The notes: generated by a model not told the origin, from the sequence alone. A DNA stretch of 48,414 bases from Billgrantia endophytica (GCF_002879615.1 NZ_PNRF01000006.1:1-48414), one strand, 5' to 3'. Shown: positions 1 through 7,152, counted from the first letter of the stretch. Numbers and translations: made by a program.

Positions 1-635
1 TAAGTGGCTTTTCAAAATTAATCGCGTACTCAGATCCGTAGCCACCGAGTAGGCGATCGACCTCGTTGCAGAGCCGATCAAACGAGAGATAGGCACTCAA
101 CGGCAACCATGCGTACTTCATCTGCCGCCACAGAATCTCAATCAGATTCAGCTCCGGCGAGTAAGCCGATAGGTAGACCAGGTGTACACGATGCGACATC
201 CACTCCACTATCTTCCGTCTGAAGGCTTTGGAACGATGCATGCTGGCATTGTCGAGCACCACGACGGCGAAGGTATCGGGGTCTTTCTGGGCCACAAACT
301 GGTCAAACGCTTCGATGACCGTCTCGGTGGTCACCGCTTTGGTGGCGGTGTGGTAGATCAGCTTCCCGGCACGGCTGAGGAACCCCAGTACGTTCAGCCT
401 TCGGCTATGAGAGTAAGCGGTCACCTCGCAGGGCTTGCCGATGGGGCTCCATGCATATGGGACCGATGACGATTGTGAGAAGCCCGATTCATCAAAGTAG
501 TAGAGCTCATGTTCCCCTTGGTCTTCACGCTCCTGGAGCGCTTTCAGCAGGCCCTGAGTGTTGCGGAAATCCGTCTCGTCACGCCGCGCCTTGAGGGAGT
601 GCCGAATGCGCTTGAAGCTGAAGTCATTTTTTTTT
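1..635 (-). CDS. IS630 transposase, C-terminal DDE catalytic half (partial)
   Basis: Read leftwards from the nine-A run, this open frame encodes the DDE domain. The first acidic residue is in YYFDESGF, the second in VVLDNASMH, and the last in SPELNLIEILWRQMK. This order and spacing are characteristic of IS630. The frame is shifted relative to the N-terminal half. It is equivalent to losing one A, so transcriptional slippage or programmed frameshifting would make one protein of about 340 residues. No stop is reached before position 1, so the last few residues lie outside the window. The catalytic triad is intact and the element may still be active. Confidence 0.85.
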
Positions 636-1022
636 CAATGCCCGGCGAAGGGTCACCGTGCTGACCGTCTTGCCGGTCTCTTCTTGCAGACGTGCCTGCA
701 AAGATCGAATCTGATGAGGTTGCTCGGCGACCAGCTCCTGCAGCCGCTGGTGATCGCACTCATCCAGGATCGGCGTGCGTCCACTGCGTGGCTTATCGAT
801 GAGCCCGTCGAGGCCCGACGTCTCCCACTGTTTGAGCCATCGAGATACGGCATCGCGGCGGACCTGCAGTATCTCACTGATCTGGTCGATGGTATGGCCT
901 TGATCACTCAGCAGGATGGCATGCGCACGCCGACGTGAGGCGCGCTTCTCACCGTGGTGATAGGCGGAGGTCAGCGTCTGCTGCTCAGATTCAGTGAGAG
1001 GGGCAACGAAGCGCCTAGCCAT
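624..1022 (-). CDS. IS630 transposase, N-terminal (DNA-binding) half
   Basis: This 132-residue frame carries the helix-turn-helix region of an IS630-type transposase. Residues about 12-70 include ASRRRAHAILLSDQG and a second helix-turn-helix around VRRDAVSRWLKQW, followed by the typical GLDGLIDKPRSGRTP linker. It ends in three lysines encoded by a run of nine A (627-635 on the other strand) and then a stop. The catalytic half continues in another frame, so a full transposase requires slippage at the A-run. That arrangement is known for several IS630 members. Start chosen at the ATG giving MARRFVAPLTESEQ. Confidence 0.85.
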   Translation of the reverse strand: MARRFVAPLTESEQQTLTSAYHHGEKRASRRRAHAILLSDQGHTIDQISEILQVRRDAVSRWLKQWETSGLDGLIDKPRSGRTPILDECDHQRLQELVAEQPHQIRSLQARLQEETGKTVSTVTLRRALKKK

Positions 1023-1080
1023 GGTTCCATCCGTGTTAGAGATCCTAGCATGGATTCTACACGAAAATTTTTGATCAGGT

Positions 1081-1797
1081 ACTTATGTTGTGTGGAGGAA
1101 TCCTGACTGGGTGCCTGCGGCCAAAGACTTTGATAAAAAGGCGGCGATTGAGTCAATTAAGCCAGTTTGGCCTGTTTTTCTGCTTATTGGAATAGTTGTA
1201 TTCGCTCTTTATGGCGGTGTGGCAACTACCAGTGAAATCGGTGCGCTGGGTGCCTTTTTTGCCTTTATAATTGTTGTATCTCTAAGACGTCTTAATAGGG
1301 AGCGTTTCATTGAATCCCTTGCTTCAACTATAAAGACAATATCTATGATTATTGCCATTTTGACCGGGGCAATGATTTTTGGGTACTTCTTGACTTTCTC
1401 CCAGGCGACAGAGTCTCTCATTTCATATGTAAACTCCTTAGGCCTTAGTCCAATGCAAGTGATGCTGTTGGTAGTTCTAATGTATCTTGTCCTTGGGCTA
1501 TTTATGGATCAGTTGGCTATTTTAGTGCTGACGGTTCCTACAACATATGCTTTAATTAGTACATTCGGGTTTGATGGAGTATGGTTTGGCATCGTTATAA
1601 CCAAAACGGTAGAAATCGGACTTGTAACTCCACCTTTGGGGCTGAACGTGTTTGTAGCCTCTGGAGTTACTGGTGTAAAAAGCTCTGAGTGCTTTAAAGG
1701 TGCTATGCCATTTATTTTTATTGATTTGATAATCTTGGCCGTAATTATTGCTTTTCCAAGCCTCGTGCTTTGGATACCCAATATGTCTGGCTGGTAG
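1081..1797 (+). pseudogene. TRAP transporter large permease (DctM type), 5' half lost
   Basis: The frame encodes about 235 residues matching the C-terminal half of a TRAP large membrane subunit, which is normally about 430 residues. Several membrane helices are visible, including PVFLLIGIVVFALYGGVATT and MQVMLLVVLMYLVLGLFMDQ, and the conserved C-terminal part with TPPLGLNVFVASGV. The first GTG (1090) is not a natural start. Open frame extends back to the IS630 end, so the insertion removed or separated the first half. The sequence is much more AT-rich than the backbone genes, suggesting foreign origin. The small subunit and binding protein are not in the window. It is unlikely to function. 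Confidence 0.85.
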
Positions 1798-1834
1798 GGA
1801 AGGGTGAGATTTTAGCTGTTCATGGTGTGTTGTT

Positions 1835-1860
1835 AGGCCGGCTAAAGTCGGCCTTTTTTA
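1835..1860 (+). terminator. Rho-independent terminator after the TRAP permease remnant
   Basis: A six-base-pair GC-rich stem, AGGCCG paired with CGGCCT, with an eight-base loop runs directly into a T tract at 1854-1859. It lies 38 bases after the stop codon of the TRAP permease fragment, on the same strand. This is the expected place for the end of the original TRAP operon. Confidence 0.8.
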
Positions 1861-2019
1861 AGGTTCTTCGACGTTTCATGTGGATTTGGCTTGACTCTCA
1901 GGCGTCGAGATACCAGCAAATCTTCTCCCCCAGCAATAGAAAGAGCGACACGCTGACTGCAATATATGCTCTATCGGAAAGATATCAGGCATCTTTAGCC
2001 TCGATTTCATTTTTTTAGC

Positions 2020-2100
2020 AAATATCTTGCGAAGACGGGCGGCAGGAAGAGCGAACTGCTGAACGCCAAGTGGGAGGATATCGACCTGAAAGAGGGCGAC
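2020..2100 (+). pseudogene. Tyrosine recombinase (phage-type integrase) remnant
   Basis: About 27 codons starting at AAA 2020 read KYLAKTGGRKSELLNAKW followed by EDIDLKEGD. This matches the box I region of tyrosine recombinases, where TGxRxSELxxLxWxDID holds the first catalytic arginine. Upstream and downstream the frame loses any similarity. It has no start codon and is joined directly to a dispersed repeat at 2100. It is a scrap of an integrase gene and shows that a mobile island once touched this locus. The rest of 1861-2340 holds no gene that I can support. Confidence 0.6.
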
Positions 2101-2222
2101 TGCGCAGAACCTCGGCGACCGTGGCCGAGATGTTTAACATCGTGCTGACGGATACCGCCGACAGCGGCTTTTCACTCTGTCGGAGCGCCTGGTTCGACGC
2201 CTCGATTCTGCGTCGCGACGGG
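2100..2222 (+). repeat. Dispersed intergenic repeat, copy 1
   Basis: Two blocks are shared with other intergenic sites here. The first, from CTGCGCAGAAC through GGCGACCGTGG, recurs at 6945. The second, AGCGGCTTTTCAC and then GGAGCGCC, GGTTCGACGCCTCGA and GCGTCGCGAC, recurs at about 7005-7057 and 7661-7715. The core CGACGC(N9)GCGTCG can form a hairpin. The copy sits directly on the broken end of the integrase remnant. Confidence 0.7.
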
Positions 2223-2301
2223 CTACACGTGGATCAGTGTTTGAGTTCCTCGCGCGGTACTGTCTGGCCATCGAACGCTAGTTCGTCCACTCCACTATCT
2301 C

Positions 2302-2366
2302 ATGACTACATGCCATAGTCATATGCCCGCACTACCTTGGTGACTAGGCATGATGACTAGAGGCAT
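2302..2366 (+). promoter_or_regulatory. Probable operator array of the phd-vapC operon
   Basis: Four copies of the hexamer TGACTA or its complement lie just upstream of and across the antitoxin start: 2303-2308 forward, 2316-2321 reversed, 2341-2346 forward and 2354-2359 forward. The first two form a palindrome of seven base pairs with a seven-base spacer. The last two sit in near-identical direct repeats, TGACTA(GA)GGCATGA. Antitoxins of this class repress their own operon, so these are likely binding sites. This is inferred from position and symmetry only. Confidence 0.55.
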
Positions 2367-2370
2367 GACG

Positions 2371-2607
2371 ATGCCAGCCGAACAGGTATCCAAATCGCAG
2401 TTCAAGGCCAAAGCGCTTGAGATTTTTCGCCAGGTAGAGACCTCTGGCGAATCGATCATTGTGACAGATAAAGGCCGACCCACGATTGAAGTGCGTCGAT
2501 ACAAGGCCGATAAACGCTCACCCCTGGAGAGGTTGAGGGGAAGTGTCATTGAGTTGAGCGATCCTTTCGAGCTGGTAGGTGAGGAGGAATGGGAGATTCT
2601 GGATTGA
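2371..2607 (+). CDS. Phd/YefM-family antitoxin
   Basis: A protein of 78 residues from this start (MPAEQVSKSQFKAKALEIFR). The N-terminus has the Phd/YefM fold signature: SKSQFKAKALEIFRQVETSG followed by ESIIVTDKGRPTIEVRRY. The acidic C-terminus (ELVGEEEWEILD) is the likely toxin-binding tail. In-frame ATGs also exist at 2350, 2353 and 2365. I prefer 2371 because AGAGG at 2359-2363 is well spaced for it. The gene overlaps the downstream PIN toxin gene, the usual antitoxin-first order. It neutralises the toxin and probably represses the operon through the TGACTA sites upstream. Confidence 0.85.
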   Translation: MPAEQVSKSQFKAKALEIFRQVETSGESIIVTDKGRPTIEVRRYKADKRSPLERLRGSVIELSDPFELVGEEEWEILD

Positions 2608-3005
2608 TCGTTCTGGATACGCATGCACTCCTGTGGTGGGTGAGCGGGGATTCCCAACTATCCCGACGTGCACTCGAAGCCGTTGAGCGTGAGTTGCAAG
2701 CGGATGACGGAGAAATTCTGGTTTCTGCCATCTCGGCGTGGGAGATAGCCCTTTTGGTCGATAAGGGATGGTTATCTCTCTCCATGAGCATTGACGATTG
2801 GCTCGATACGGTACAGGAAATTGACGGCGTCCATTTCGTTGCCGTTGACCCCGCCACGGCCGTTGCGTCAACCCGGCTGCCAGGAGAGTTTCATAAAGAC
2901 CCGGCAGACCGGATGATCGTGGCGTTAACGCGCCGCTTCAATGCCGAACTGGTCACCGCCGATGAAAAAATGACGGCGTATCGGCACGTTCGAACGATTT
3001 GGTGA
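2589..3005 (+). CDS. vapC: PIN-domain toxin (VapC-like ribonuclease)
   Basis: A PIN-domain protein of 138 residues, the standard length. The acidic metal-binding residues are all visible: Asp in IVLDTHALLWW, Glu in SAISAWEIALL, Asp in DPADRMIVA and Asp in ELVTADEKM. VapC toxins are Mg2+-dependent endoribonucleases that cut tRNA or rRNA and arrest translation. The start is ambiguous. ATG 2589 overlaps the antitoxin by 19 bases, whereas TTG 2604 (giving MIVLDTHALLWW) would overlap its stop by four bases and is preceded by GGGAG. The pair looks intact, unlike the other toxin-antitoxin genes nearby. Confidence 0.88.
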   Translation: MGDSGLIVLDTHALLWWVSGDSQLSRRALEAVERELQADDGEILVSAISAWEIALLVDKGWLSLSMSIDDWLDTVQEIDGVHFVAVDPATAVASTRLPGEFHKDPADRMIVALTRRFNAELVTADEKMTAYRHVRTIW

Positions 3006-3045
3006 CGCGGGCCGAGGGTGGGCCACGCGCCATCATGAAAAGTCA

Positions 3046-4353
3046 TCAACGCAAGCGCATGCAGTTGTCATAGAACGCCACGGTGGCCGGCCAGTCGGAG
3101 AATACGCCGATGACGCCGACATCCTGCGCCAGCACGTCCAGCGAGATCAACATGTCGCCGTCCCGGCGGATCACGTCTTCGGTGGTGCTGTGATACCACT
3201 CGCCGCCCTCGGCCAGAGGGCCGGAACGTTCCAGCGTCCAGGCAATCAGGTCGAGGCCGGCGTCCTTGGCGCGCTCGGCGTAGATAGATGGCACCACTCG
3301 GCTGTCGTCCTCGCCAAAGTCGGGGTTGGAGGCCAGCAGTTTCCAGGTCGGTGGAGCGAGTATCTTCACGCCTTGCTCGGCAAGTTCCTCCATACTCGGT
3401 GACCAGGTATCCGGGTCGTCGTGCACGAAGTCCTCGTCGTCGTAGCGACCGTCCAGGTAGACCGCCTGTTCGCCGAACTCGGGTTCGTGCTCGATCCAGT
3501 AGAGCACGTCGTCGAGCAGGAAAGACTGTACGTAGACGTCGCCGGCGGGTACGTCGGCGGCCTTGTACTCGTCGATCATCTTCTGCGCGTAGTCCTCCTG
3601 GGACATGCCGTCGAACGGCATCTCCACCTCGGGCTCCTTGAGTTCCGGGGTCATCTTCGCGCCCAGTGCCTTGAACAGTTCGATGCTCTCGGCGTGGGTC
3701 ATCAATGTGCCCCGAGTGGCGTAGAGATCGGTGCGCCAGTTGGGCGTGCCGTCGAGATACTCCTCGATGCTACGCGCCTCATTGTTGATGCCTTCCATCG
3801 TACCCTCCAGCGTGCGGAACTCGGCCAGGGTGATGTCGCTGGTGCAGCACTGGATGTCGGCGGCGTTCAGCAGTTCGCCGCTCTCCGGGTCGAATTCTGG
3901 CGGCACGCTGCATTTCTCGGCGAGCTCGGTTTCGACGATGTTGGTGGTGTAGTGCAGATCGCACTGAGAGTGTCGGCAGACGAGTTCGTGATCGGCGGTG
4001 AAGGTCACGTCGCATTCCAGAATGCCGGCACCCATTTGTGCACCAACCAGATAGGACTCGAGGGTATGTTCGGGAAACTGTAGCGGCGCACCGCGATGAG
4101 CGATGGTGAAGTCGGTACGCTGCCAGTCGCGATGGTCGGCGGCGCAACTCAGCAACTCGGACTTGAGCTCGCGTTCGCGGGCGGTTTCTTCGCTCATGTC
4201 GTTGACCAGAAAAAGCGGGCGTGGACCCATGGTCACGTTATTGGTCGCTTCGATCAGGGCATCGCTGTAATCGGCCTGCACGCTGGGGGCGAGCACTGCC
4301 GTGGTGAGCAGGCCGAGGGCGAGAAGAGGGGGCCGAAGAGAGTTCTTGTTCAT
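3046..4353 (-). CDS. Secreted glycerophosphodiester phosphodiesterase
   Basis: A protein of 435 residues from the ATG at 4353. A longer frame reaches 4512, but a clear signal peptide ([20 protein letters not shown], cleavage after VQA) begins at this ATG. The GDPD catalytic set is present: His86-Arg87 in TIAHRGAP, Glu113 and Asp115 in ILECDVTF, and His128 in VCRHS. It should hydrolyse glycerophosphodiesters to glycerol-3-phosphate in the periplasm. At about 435 residues it is longer than GlpQ (about 350). The extra length includes a cysteine-containing insert around residues 150-185 (ADIQCCTSD). It stands alone, with no glycerol-3-phosphate transporter nearby. Confidence 0.85.
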   Translation of the reverse strand: MNKNSLRPPLLALGLLTTAVLAPSVQADYSDALIEATNNVTMGPRPLFLVNDMSEETARERELKSELLSCAADHRDWQRTDFTIAHRGAPLQFPEHTLESYLVGAQMGAGILECDVTFTADHELVCRHSQCDLHYTTNIVETELAEKCSVPPEFDPESGELLNAADIQCCTSDITLAEFRTLEGTMEGINNEARSIEEYLDGTPNWRTDLYATRGTLMTHAESIELFKALGAKMTPELKEPEVEMPFDGMSQEDYAQKMIDEYKAADVPAGDVYVQSFLLDDVLYWIEHEPEFGEQAVYLDGRYDDEDFVHDDPDTWSPSMEELAEQGVKILAPPTWKLLASNPDFGEDDSRVVPSIYAERAKDAGLDLIAWTLERSGPLAEGGEWYHSTTEDVIRRDGDMLISLDVLAQDVGVIGVFSDWPATVAFYDNCMRLR

Positions 4354-4443
4354 GGCGTGTCTCGCTGTCTTCCTTGTTGGCGTGAGAGCTGGCGTGAGAT
4401 GAGCCTTCACTGTGGCCGTCGTGTATGACAGGCGTGCAATGTC

Positions 4444-4473
4444 GCTGTTACAGCTTGACTCACCTGTAACAGC
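4444..4473. promoter_or_regulatory. 10-bp perfect inverted repeat upstream of the phosphodiesterase
   Basis: GCTGTTACAG is followed by a ten-base spacer and then its exact complement CTGTAACAGC. It lies about 90 bases upstream of the phosphodiesterase start, on the side of its promoter, and just before the hicAB remnants. It could be an operator for either. It is not a convincing Pho box, since the half-sites are inverted rather than direct repeats. No T tract follows, so a terminator is unlikely. Confidence 0.45.
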
Positions 4474-4489
4474 GTAGAAGCTTCTCATC

Positions 4490-4543
4490 GTGATCGGCAC
4501 GCAGCGCAACATCTATCGACAAGACGGCTGGACCTGGGGGTAA
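4490..4543 (+). pseudogene. Possible hicA 3' remnant
   Basis: Eighteen codons ([13 protein letters not shown] is the core) end in a stop three bases before the hicB-like start. HicA mRNA-interferase toxins normally end with a motif of the kind 'P-x-G-T-x-x-x-I-x-x-Q-A-G', and hicA normally sits directly upstream of hicB. Position and sequence both fit the last codons of a deleted hicA. The match is short, so confidence is low. Confidence 0.35.
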
Positions 4544-4728
4544 AACATGCTCTATCCCGTCTACATTCACAAAGACCCTGACAGTGCTTGCGGCGTCACC
4601 TTCCCCGACTTCCCGGGCTGTTTTTCCGCTGCAGACGAGTTGTCCGACCTGCCGCGTATGGCCCAGGAAGCCGTCGAAGTCTATTTCGAAGGCGAGAATA
4701 TCCCTATCCCCGCGCCCTCGGTGCTTGA

Positions 4729-4770
4729 CTCCCAATTTGGGAGGATCTATTGCTTCTCCCAAATCGGGAG
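4729..4770. promoter_or_regulatory. Twin 15-bp palindromes, probable higBA operator
   Basis: CTCCCAATTTGGGAG (4729-4743) and CTCCCAAATCGGGAG (4756-4770) are two near-perfect palindromes sharing the same arms, with centres 27 bases apart. They lie immediately before the higB-like start at 4776. HigA-type antitoxins bind palindromes in their own promoter, so this is a likely relic operator. The antitoxin remnant here has lost its DNA-binding domain. Confidence 0.5.
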
Positions 4771-4775
4771 GGGGT

Positions 4776-4892
4776 ATGCGAGTCATCGCCAAGCGCACAT
4801 TGAGAGAGTTCTGGGAGCATCGGATCATCGTGTCCATCCGGTACACCCAGCAGACTGCCTGGGTGCGCTTCGTTGGCACGCACACTCAGTAT
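4776..4892 (+). pseudogene. higB: higB toxin with internal deletion
   Basis: The frame starts MRVIAKRTLREFWEH, the characteristic beginning of the short HigB (RelE-superfamily) mRNA interferases. It then jumps straight to the conserved C-terminal part, IIVSIRYTQQTAWVRFVGTH followed by TQYDQ. Full-length members have about 95-105 residues. Roughly 40-50 central residues, including much of the ribosome-binding and catalytic surface, are missing. The reading frame is preserved across the deletion, but the product cannot fold as HigB. It is preceded by a G-rich ribosome-binding site and the twin palindromes. Confidence 0.7.
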
Positions 4893-4903
4893 GATCAGGC
4901 CAT

Positions 4904-5116
4904 AATGATGCTGACCTGGATCGCGCCTTTGCTCGCCTGGAAGAACTGTGGGCGGCAGAGGACGGTACCCCGGAAGCGGACGAGTTGGAAGGGCTCTCTA
5001 TCCTGATCGAGAAATACGAGGATGAGCACTATCCCGTCGGGCCATCAGATCCTATCGAGGCCATCAAATTCCGTATGGAGCAGCAGGGCCTTACCCAGCG
5101 CGACCGGGATAGATGA
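4904..5116 (+). pseudogene. higA: higA antitoxin, both ends lost
   Basis: The frame reads NDADLDRAFARLEELW, then DELEGLSILIEKYEDEHYPV and SDPIEAIKFRMEQQGLTQRD, and then stops. This matches the N-terminal region of HigA antitoxins of the YgjM type, which continue into a helix-turn-helix beginning at the TQRD segment. Here the whole helix-turn-helix is gone. The start codon region has also been lost by a fusion to the higB remnant. The gene order higB-higA is the usual one for this family. Confidence 0.7.
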
Positions 5117-5226
5117 GTCGATCAGCGCCATCACGTCCCAGGATGTGCTGGCGGTGTACACCGTGGCTACTCTCCGACAGCTGTTTGCTCCTCTCCCACA
5201 CTGCTTTTCCACCCTGGGCGAGCGAT

Positions 5227-6150
5227 CTAGCTTTCGCGAGAGATGCCCATCTCCTTGGCAAGGCTCGGCAAACGCTGCGCCAGGAAGTCGATGAGGTGCC
5301 TGACTGCGGGGCGCAGGCCGCGGCGGTATGGGTATACTGCGTGTACCTGCCCGTGGGGCAACTGCCAGCTTGGCAGCACCACCTGCAGTTCGCCGGCCGC
5401 CACGGCCTCGTGGCAGACGAATCCCGGCAGCGCCACGATACCGATGCCGGCAATGGCCGCTTCGCGCAGTATCTGCATGTCGTCGGTCAGCAGCCGGGGT
5501 GAGAGCGAAACGGACCGGCTCGTGCCGCTCGGTTCGGTAAGAGTCAGGCTGTAGCGGCCATCGGCGAAGCGCATGGAAAGGCTGGGGAAGCGCTCCAGGT
5601 CGGCCGGCGCTTGCGGCGGGCCGTGGCTTGCGATCAGTGAGGGGCTGGTCACCAGCACGCCGGGGCTGATGGCGAACTGACGCGACACCAAAGACGAGTC
5701 CTCCAAGCGTGGCCGAACGCGAAGGGCGAGATCCACGCCCTCGGCGATGAGGTCCACTCGACGATTGGTAGCGTCCAGTTCCACTTCCACGCGAGGAAAG
5801 CGCAGCATGAACTCGGGCAGGGTGCGGGCGAGCAGCGTCTGCGAGAGGGAGATGGGGCTGCTTATCACCACGCGGCCGCGTGGCTCTCCCTGGACCTGTT
5901 CAATGACCCCCTCTGCCGCTTCTGCCGCTGCGAGCAGATCGTGACAGTGGGCCAGGTAGGCACGGCCGGTGTCCGTCAGCGTCAGGCGTCGCGTGGTCCG
6001 GTGCAGCAGGCGCACCTCCAGCCGCTCCTCCAGCTGGGCGATGCGCCGGCTCAAGGTGGACTTTGGCATGCCCAAGGCATGGGCCGCAGCGGTGAAGCTG
6101 CCGTGCTCGGCTACCTGAGCGAAGTAGTAGAGGTCGTTGAGGTCTTGCAC
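5227..6150 (-). CDS. LysR-family transcriptional regulator
   Basis: A protein of 307 residues, the standard length. The N-terminal winged helix (residues 1-60) reads MQDLNDLYYFAQVAEHGSFT and ALGMPKSTLSRRIAQLEERL, a textbook LysR DNA-binding domain. It is followed by a type-2 periplasmic-binding-fold effector domain (about 90-295). It is divergently transcribed from the azoreductase gene, and a palindrome lies between them at 6177-6198. It therefore probably controls azoR in response to a quinone or electrophile. The effector is not deducible. Nothing looks unusual. Confidence 0.92.
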   Translation of the reverse strand: MQDLNDLYYFAQVAEHGSFTAAAHALGMPKSTLSRRIAQLEERLEVRLLHRTTRRLTLTDTGRAYLAHCHDLLAAAEAAEGVIEQVQGEPRGRVVISSPISLSQTLLARTLPEFMLRFPRVEVELDATNRRVDLIAEGVDLALRVRPRLEDSSLVSRQFAISPGVLVTSPSLIASHGPPQAPADLERFPSLSMRFADGRYSLTLTEPSGTSRSVSLSPRLLTDDMQILREAAIAGIGIVALPGFVCHEAVAAGELQVVLPSWQLPHGQVHAVYPYRRGLRPAVRHLIDFLAQRLPSLAKEMGISRES

Positions 6151-6176
6151 GGGGGATTCTCGAGAACGAAAAGCCT

Positions 6177-6198
6177 ATTGTTCCATTTTCGGAACAAT
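6177..6198. promoter_or_regulatory. Palindromic operator between the LysR gene and azoR
   Basis: ATTGTTCC, six spacer bases, then GGAACAAT form a perfect eight-base inverted repeat. It lies 27 bases from the LysR start and 98 bases from azoR. LysR proteins bind interrupted palindromes in exactly this sort of divergent intergenic region. The position near the regulator start suits autoregulation as well as control of azoR. Confidence 0.65.
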
Positions 6199-6295
6199 GA
6201 ATTCAACGATTTCAGACTAGTCTCACATGTGGGTGAACCCTAAGGTGGAGCACATGGCGCGAAGCGCCTCCAACCGACTCAAGGAGACACCCGCA

Positions 6296-6919
6296 ATGAA
6301 ACTACTGCACCTGGATTCCGGCCTGTTCGAGAATCAATCCGTCACTCGCCAGCTTTCCGCTCGCATCGTCGAACAGCTGCGTGCCACCACGCCTGCTCTC
6401 GATATCGTATATCGCGACCTGATAAGGAACGCACCCAGCCATCTTTCTGGCGAGATATTGGCAGGTGGCGGTCTGACCGAGGAAGAGCGCAACGTGCACC
6501 AGCGCGAGGAAGCGGCAACGACGGAAACGTTGCTGGAAGAGTTTCTGACGGCTGAGGTAATCGTCGTCGGTGCGCCCATGTATAACTTCGCCATTCCAAG
6601 CCAGCTCAAGGCCTGGCTGGATCGTATTCTCCAAGCCGGCAAAACCTTCCGCTACACTGAGAGCGGTCCGGTGGGGCTGGCCGGGGGGCGCAAGGTAATC
6701 GTCGTATCCTCACGCGGCGGCATCTATTCGCAAGGGCCGGACGCCGAGAACGACTTCCAGGAGCGCTACCTGCGCGCCGTGTTTGGCTTCATCGGCATCG
6801 ACGACGTCACGATAATTCGCGCCGAGGGCGTGGCCATGGGCGATGAGATGAGACAGAGCGCACTGAACGCTGCCCATGAAGCCATTGCCCGGCAGGCAAC
6901 GCCGCGCCAGGTGGCGTAA
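6296..6919 (+). CDS. azoR: FMN-dependent NADH-azoreductase
   Basis: A protein of 207 residues from ATG 6296. An AAGGAG ribosome-binding site is at 6281-6286, so the longer frame from 6227 is not needed. Flavodoxin-like fold: the phosphate-binding loop is near LHLDSGLFENQSVTR, the FMN-contact motif is APMYNFAIPSQLKAWLDRIL, and the GGRKVIVVSSRGGIYS segment is typical of AzoR. These cytosolic enzymes reduce azo dyes and quinones by two electrons with NADH, protecting against thiol stress. It is divergent from the LysR regulator, which probably controls it. Confidence 0.93.
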   Translation: MKLLHLDSGLFENQSVTRQLSARIVEQLRATTPALDIVYRDLIRNAPSHLSGEILAGGGLTEEERNVHQREEAATTETLLEEFLTAEVIVVGAPMYNFAIPSQLKAWLDRILQAGKTFRYTESGPVGLAGGRKVIVVSSRGGIYSQGPDAENDFQERYLRAVFGFIGIDDVTIIRAEGVAMGDEMRQSALNAAHEAIARQATPRQVA

Positions 6920-6944
6920 CTCTGCCCACCTGGACCCTGGGCAA

Positions 6945-7090
6945 CTGCGCAGAACTTCAGCGACCGTGGTGTTCGACATCAAGCTGGCACTACCTCCAAC
7001 AGCGGCTTTTCACCCTGTGGGAGCGCCCGGTTCGACGCCTCGACTTTGCGTCGCGACTGGCGCCGCCAGGCGCCTTGGCGGCGGCCGCTG
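6945..7090 (+). repeat. Dispersed intergenic repeat, copy 2 (long form)
   Basis: It starts 26 bases after azoR with CTGCGCAGAAC and GCGACCGTGG, as in copy 1. It continues through AACAGCGGCTTTTCACC, GGGAGCGCC, GGTTCGACGCCTCGACTTTG and CGTCGCGACTGGCGCC, and ends in a GC-rich palindromic tail (GGCGCCGCCAGGCGCC, GGCGGCGGCC). CGACGC(N9)GCGTCG makes a hairpin. The block 6920-7425 contains only such repeats and no gene that I can support. Confidence 0.7.
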
Positions 7091-7126
7091 TGCTGGCAGC
7101 TATCGCTAACGCAGGCAACACCGCGG

Positions 7127-7152
7127 TCGCGAGCTAAAGCTGTCTCCTACAG
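7127..7152 (-). repeat. REP-like element, inverted orientation
   Basis: On the minus strand this reads CTGTAGGAGACAGCTTTAGC followed by TCGCGA. It matches the widespread gammaproteobacterial REP pattern GTAGGAGC...GCTCGCGA, with the arms AGCT/AGCT pairing. Together with the forward copy at 7170 it gives the head-to-head arrangement of REP doublets. Confidence 0.6.

Larger units (their letters stand above)
1..1081 (-). mobile_element. IS630-family insertion sequence, partial (left end outside window)
   Basis: A two-frame DDE transposase of the IS630/Tc1-mariner type fills nearly the whole segment and is cut by the start of the window. IS630 elements insert at TA and duplicate it. Coding sequence of a truncated TRAP permease begins right after a TA at 1080-1081, so I place the inner end there. 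About 58 bases lie between the transposase start and that boundary, enough for the terminal inverted repeat. The far end and the matching inverted repeat are outside the window, so the exact boundary is inferred. Confidence 0.8.
4547..4894 (+). pseudogene. hicB: hicB antitoxin, truncated
   Basis: The first 62 or so residues (MLYPVYIHKDPDSACGVTFP, then DFPGCFSAADELSD, then AQEAVEVYFEGENIPIPAPS) match the partial RNase-H-like domain of HicB antitoxins. After about position 4732 the frame runs through unrelated sequence (the palindromes and the higB remnant) until a chance stop. The C-terminal DNA-binding domain of HicB is therefore missing. With hicA reduced to a tail, this pair is dead. Confidence 0.75.

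Noticed and set aside
4444..4473. Pho box upstream of the phosphodiesterase
   Set aside because: The CTGTTACA-like half-sites are inverted with a ten-base spacer, whereas a Pho box has two direct repeats at 11-base intervals.
4584..5006. A 140-residue gene spanning the hicB and higB remnants
   Set aside because: Only the higB portion in the middle is meaningful; the rest is hicB in the wrong frame and higA in the wrong frame.
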